6,619 nt of DNA from an archaeon. Lineage in GTDB: Archaea > Asgardarchaeota > Hermodarchaeia > Hermodarchaeales > Hermodarchaeaceae. Positions 5,508 through 6,619 of this stretch are shown piece after piece. The translations under genes were made by a program, and so were the position numbers. The notes beneath the pieces are model-generated. The model saw only the letters and a program-made list of their open reading frames with translations. It made no database searches and was not told the DNA's origin. The DNA lies in contig JABXGU010000236.1 of NCBI GenBank assembly GCA_016550415.1, positions 1-6,619 on the forward strand, written 5' to 3'. Within the stretch, counting starts at the first letter, position 1. Each line of letters opens with the position of its first letter.

Positions 5508-5542
5508 AAAAAAAAGAGAGAAAGGGGAGGCAACACCTCGCC
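5508..5542 (-). terminator. Terminator-like element with no gene in front of it
   Basis: The plus strand carries A8, GAGAG, AAA, then GGGGAGG-CAACA-CCTCGCC (stem of seven with one mismatch). On the minus strand this is a hairpin followed by a C/T run ending in T8. It closely resembles 6433-6466 and, less closely, 724-754. It lies between the divergent DUF6144-like and DDAH genes, where no minus-strand gene needs terminating. Confidence 0.5.
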
Positions 5543-5577
5543 AATTAAAACGCCAACTGGAAATTGGAATGAAAGAC

Positions 5578-5585
5578 ATTAAATC
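5578..5585 (+). promoter_or_regulatory. TATA box candidate for DDAH
   Basis: ATTAAATC preceded by GAAAGAC (BRE-like) would place transcription near 5607 and give a leader of about 42 nt with GAGG at 5640-5643. A weaker alternative is AATTAATC near 5613-5620. Confidence 0.35.
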
Positions 5586-5587
5586 CG

Positions 5588-5613
5588 AGAGAAGCGTTCT
5601 CTTCAAGCTTGAA
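5588..5613. repeat. Tandem palindromes upstream of DDAH
   Basis: AGAGAA-GCG-TTCTCT (5588-5602) is a perfect 6-bp inverted repeat. TTCAAGCTTGAA (5602-5613) is a perfect 12-bp palindrome sharing its first base with the former. Both lie on the expected DDAH transcription start, between the candidate TATA box and the GAGG site, a position suited to a repressor or to leader structure. Confidence 0.5.
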
Positions 5614-5648
5614 ATTAATCGAAACCCATCCCAGAAAAAGAGGCTGCA

Positions 5649-6404
5649 ATGATGTCTCAGCATGCCGTGGTGCGTGAACCTGGAGCCCAATTTAGTCGCT
5701 GCATTTCGTCCCACCCATTACATCATACCGTCAATGTTGCTCGAGCACAAACCCAGCATGCCGCATACGTCAGCACGTTAGCTGAACTAGGACTTGAAGT
5801 CATTCGACTACCGCGTGACCAGACTTACCCCGATTCGTGTTTTGTAGAAGACACCGCGGTCATCCACTCCGGTAAAGCCCTCATAACCCGCCTTGCCAAG
5901 AAGAGCCGGCGCGGTGAAGAAGATGTCGTTGAGGAGCTACTTAAACAGTATTTACCCGTTAAGCGCATCATCGCCCCAGGCACTCTAGAAGGAGGAGATG
6001 TGATCCGATTACCCACCAGAATAATTTGTGGGATAAGCCAGCGGACAAATCGCGCGGGTGTGGACCAGATGCAGACCTATTTCGGCATCCCTGTTGATAC
6101 GATTCGTGATCCCCAGCTCATCCACCTGAAAAGCCATGTCACCTACCTGAAGAAAAACATCATGCTGACCACGCACCTCTACATAAACCGTCCAGCTCTA
6201 TCCGACTTCGAAGTCCTCATCATCCCCGAAAACGAGCAATACGCCGCCAACACCCTTACCATCGATGACACCGTACTCATGCCCGCCGGATATCCCAAAA
6301 CCCATCAACTCATCAAAGACACCGGTTTCGAGGTTATTACCCTAAATATGAGTGAAATCGCCAAATGTGACGGCGCCCTTACCTGCCTGTCCCTTCTATT
6401 CTGA
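5649..6404 (+). CDS. N(G),N(G)-dimethylarginine dimethylaminohydrolase (DDAH)
   Basis: A 251-residue cytoplasmic enzyme of the amidinotransferase/guanidine-modifying fold. Known reaction: methylated arginine plus water gives citrulline plus methylamine or dimethylamine. Seen: P61-D62-S-C-F-V-E67-D68 (substrate amino/guanidino contacts), L113-E114-G-G-D (active-site acid), G-I-S-Q-R132-T-N-R-A-G, L-I-H159-L-K-S (catalytic His), and the end K-C-D-G-A-L-T-C246-L-S (nucleophile). Positions and spacing match bacterial DDAH closely, including its length of about 250. Inference: it is probably active, but related hydrolases can accept other guanidines, so the exact substrate is open. Two ATGs stand at 5649 and 5652, with GAGG (5640-5643) 5 or 8 nt upstream; either may be used. 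It is divergent from the DUF6144-like gene, and terminator-like repeats lie on both sides. Third positions become C-rich toward the 3' end. Confidence 0.93.
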   Translation: MMSQHAVVREPGAQFSRCISSHPLHHTVNVARAQTQHAAYVSTLAELGLEVIRLPRDQTYPDSCFVEDTAVIHSGKALITRLAKKSRRGEEDVVEELLKQYLPVKRIIAPGTLEGGDVIRLPTRIICGISQRTNRAGVDQMQTYFGIPVDTIRDPQLIHLKSHVTYLKKNIMLTTHLYINRPALSDFEVLIIPENEQYAANTLTIDDTVLMPAGYPKTHQLIKDTGFEVITLNMSEIAKCDGALTCLSLLF

Positions 6405-6432
6405 GCCACCCACATACATACACATACATTAC

Positions 6433-6466
6433 AAAAAAAAGAGAGAAAAGGGGATGACAAATCTCC
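6433..6466 (-). terminator. Hairpin plus U-tract, minus-strand terminator
   Basis: The plus strand carries A8, GAGAG, AAAA, GGGGAT-GACAA-ATCTCC. On the minus strand this is a 6-bp stem (one G-U pair) followed by a C/T run ending in T8. It lies 29 nt past the DDAH stop and would serve a gene entering from the right on the minus strand, 37 nt after a stop at 6503. An ATG at 6454 begins a 33-codon plus frame ending at 6555; because it starts inside this element and has no spaced ribosome site, it is not called. Confidence 0.55.
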
Positions 6467-6502
6467 TAAAATTTGGCTACCTAGAAGCAGCCATAGATCA
6501 CG

Positions 6503-6619
6503 TCAGCACCCTGCTCCATGAACGGCTTTATGGTCGTCAAGCATTCCTGAGATAATCAGGATATTTTTCCTCGAATGCAATTGTGTTGTCCGCTCTTTGA
6601 TGCCGTCAGTAGCTCCAGC
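6503..6619 (-). CDS. Possible 3' end of a minus-strand gene, unrecognised
   Basis: A minus-strand frame is open from the right edge for 38 codons to TGA at 6505-6503 and reads, near its end, N-I-L-I-I-S-G-M-L-D-D-H-K-A-V-H. The reason to suspect a gene is mainly the terminator-like element 37 nt downstream in the same orientation. A competing minus frame has a TGA at 6558-6556 and then a coherent stretch (C-L-T-T-I-K-P-F-M-E-Q-G-A-D-V-I-Y) to TAG at 6483-6481. Only one can be right, and neither is recognised. Confidence 0.3.
   Translation of the reverse strand, partial: AGATDGIKERTTQLHSRKNILIISGMLDDHKAVHGAGC

Noticed and set aside
6352..6555. Plus-strand open frame overlapping the end of DDAH.
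   Set aside because: It starts inside DDAH in another frame and reads through a poly-A hairpin element. The inner ATG at 6454 has no spaced ribosome site.
1..6619. CRISPR array, tRNA or rRNA gene, insertion sequence or phage module.
   Set aside because: No regularly spaced repeats, no tRNA-like arm set, no transposase motif or terminal inverted repeats were found on reading both strands.

Overview
The window reads as archaeal chromosomal DNA of moderate G+C. The evidence is AT-rich TATA boxes rather than -35/-10 promoters, one gene whose ATG lies where a leaderless transcript should begin, purine-rich Shine-Dalgarno sites in front of other genes, and U-rich or hairpin-plus-U-tract ends. Secreted proteins with a discoidin-like fold and a DxDxDG calcium loop, plus many small lineage-specific proteins, fit an uncultured archaeon (Asgard, Bathyarchaeia and Thermoplasmata relatives carry similar proteins). 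The lineage cannot be fixed from this window.

Layout, left to right. (1) 1-619, minus: 5' part of a leucine-carboxyl-methyltransferase-type SAM methyltransferase, cut by the window edge. (2) 809-1426, minus: small secreted protein of unknown function, with a terminator hairpin behind it (724-754) and a TATA box plus palindromic operator candidate in front (1491-1526). (3) 1657-1917, plus: probable decayed gene with in-frame stops. (4) 1983-2960, plus: NAD-dependent epimerase/dehydratase (extended SDR). (5) 3144-4061, plus: secreted discoidin-like protein with a C-terminal calcium-loop beta domain. (6) 4062-4419: 358-bp gap holding stem-loops, the first copy of a 28-bp direct repeat and coding-looking scraps. 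(7) 4420-4776, plus: four-helix small membrane protein, with the second repeat copy just behind it. (8) 4827-5438, minus: DUF6144-like Cys-rich protein with a strong TATA box. (9) 5649-6404, plus: dimethylarginine dimethylaminohydrolase (DDAH) with a complete active site. (10) 6503-6619, minus: possible 3' end of another gene.

No operon is evident. Most genes have their own promoter and the strands alternate, so this looks like a mosaic of single-gene units. Two genes export proteins, three are cytoplasmic enzymes (methyltransferase, SDR, DDAH), one is membrane-bound and one is a soluble Cys-rich protein. No pathway can be drawn linking them.

Nothing here clearly forms a new multi-gene system. 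The observations most worth checking are the three-copy poly-A/GAGAG/GGGG terminator-like element, two copies of which bracket DDAH; the 28-bp direct repeats around the membrane-protein gene, whose differences fall mainly on third codon positions; the decayed gene before the SDR; and a shift from G-ending to C-ending codons from the 5' to the 3' end of five of the six complete genes.
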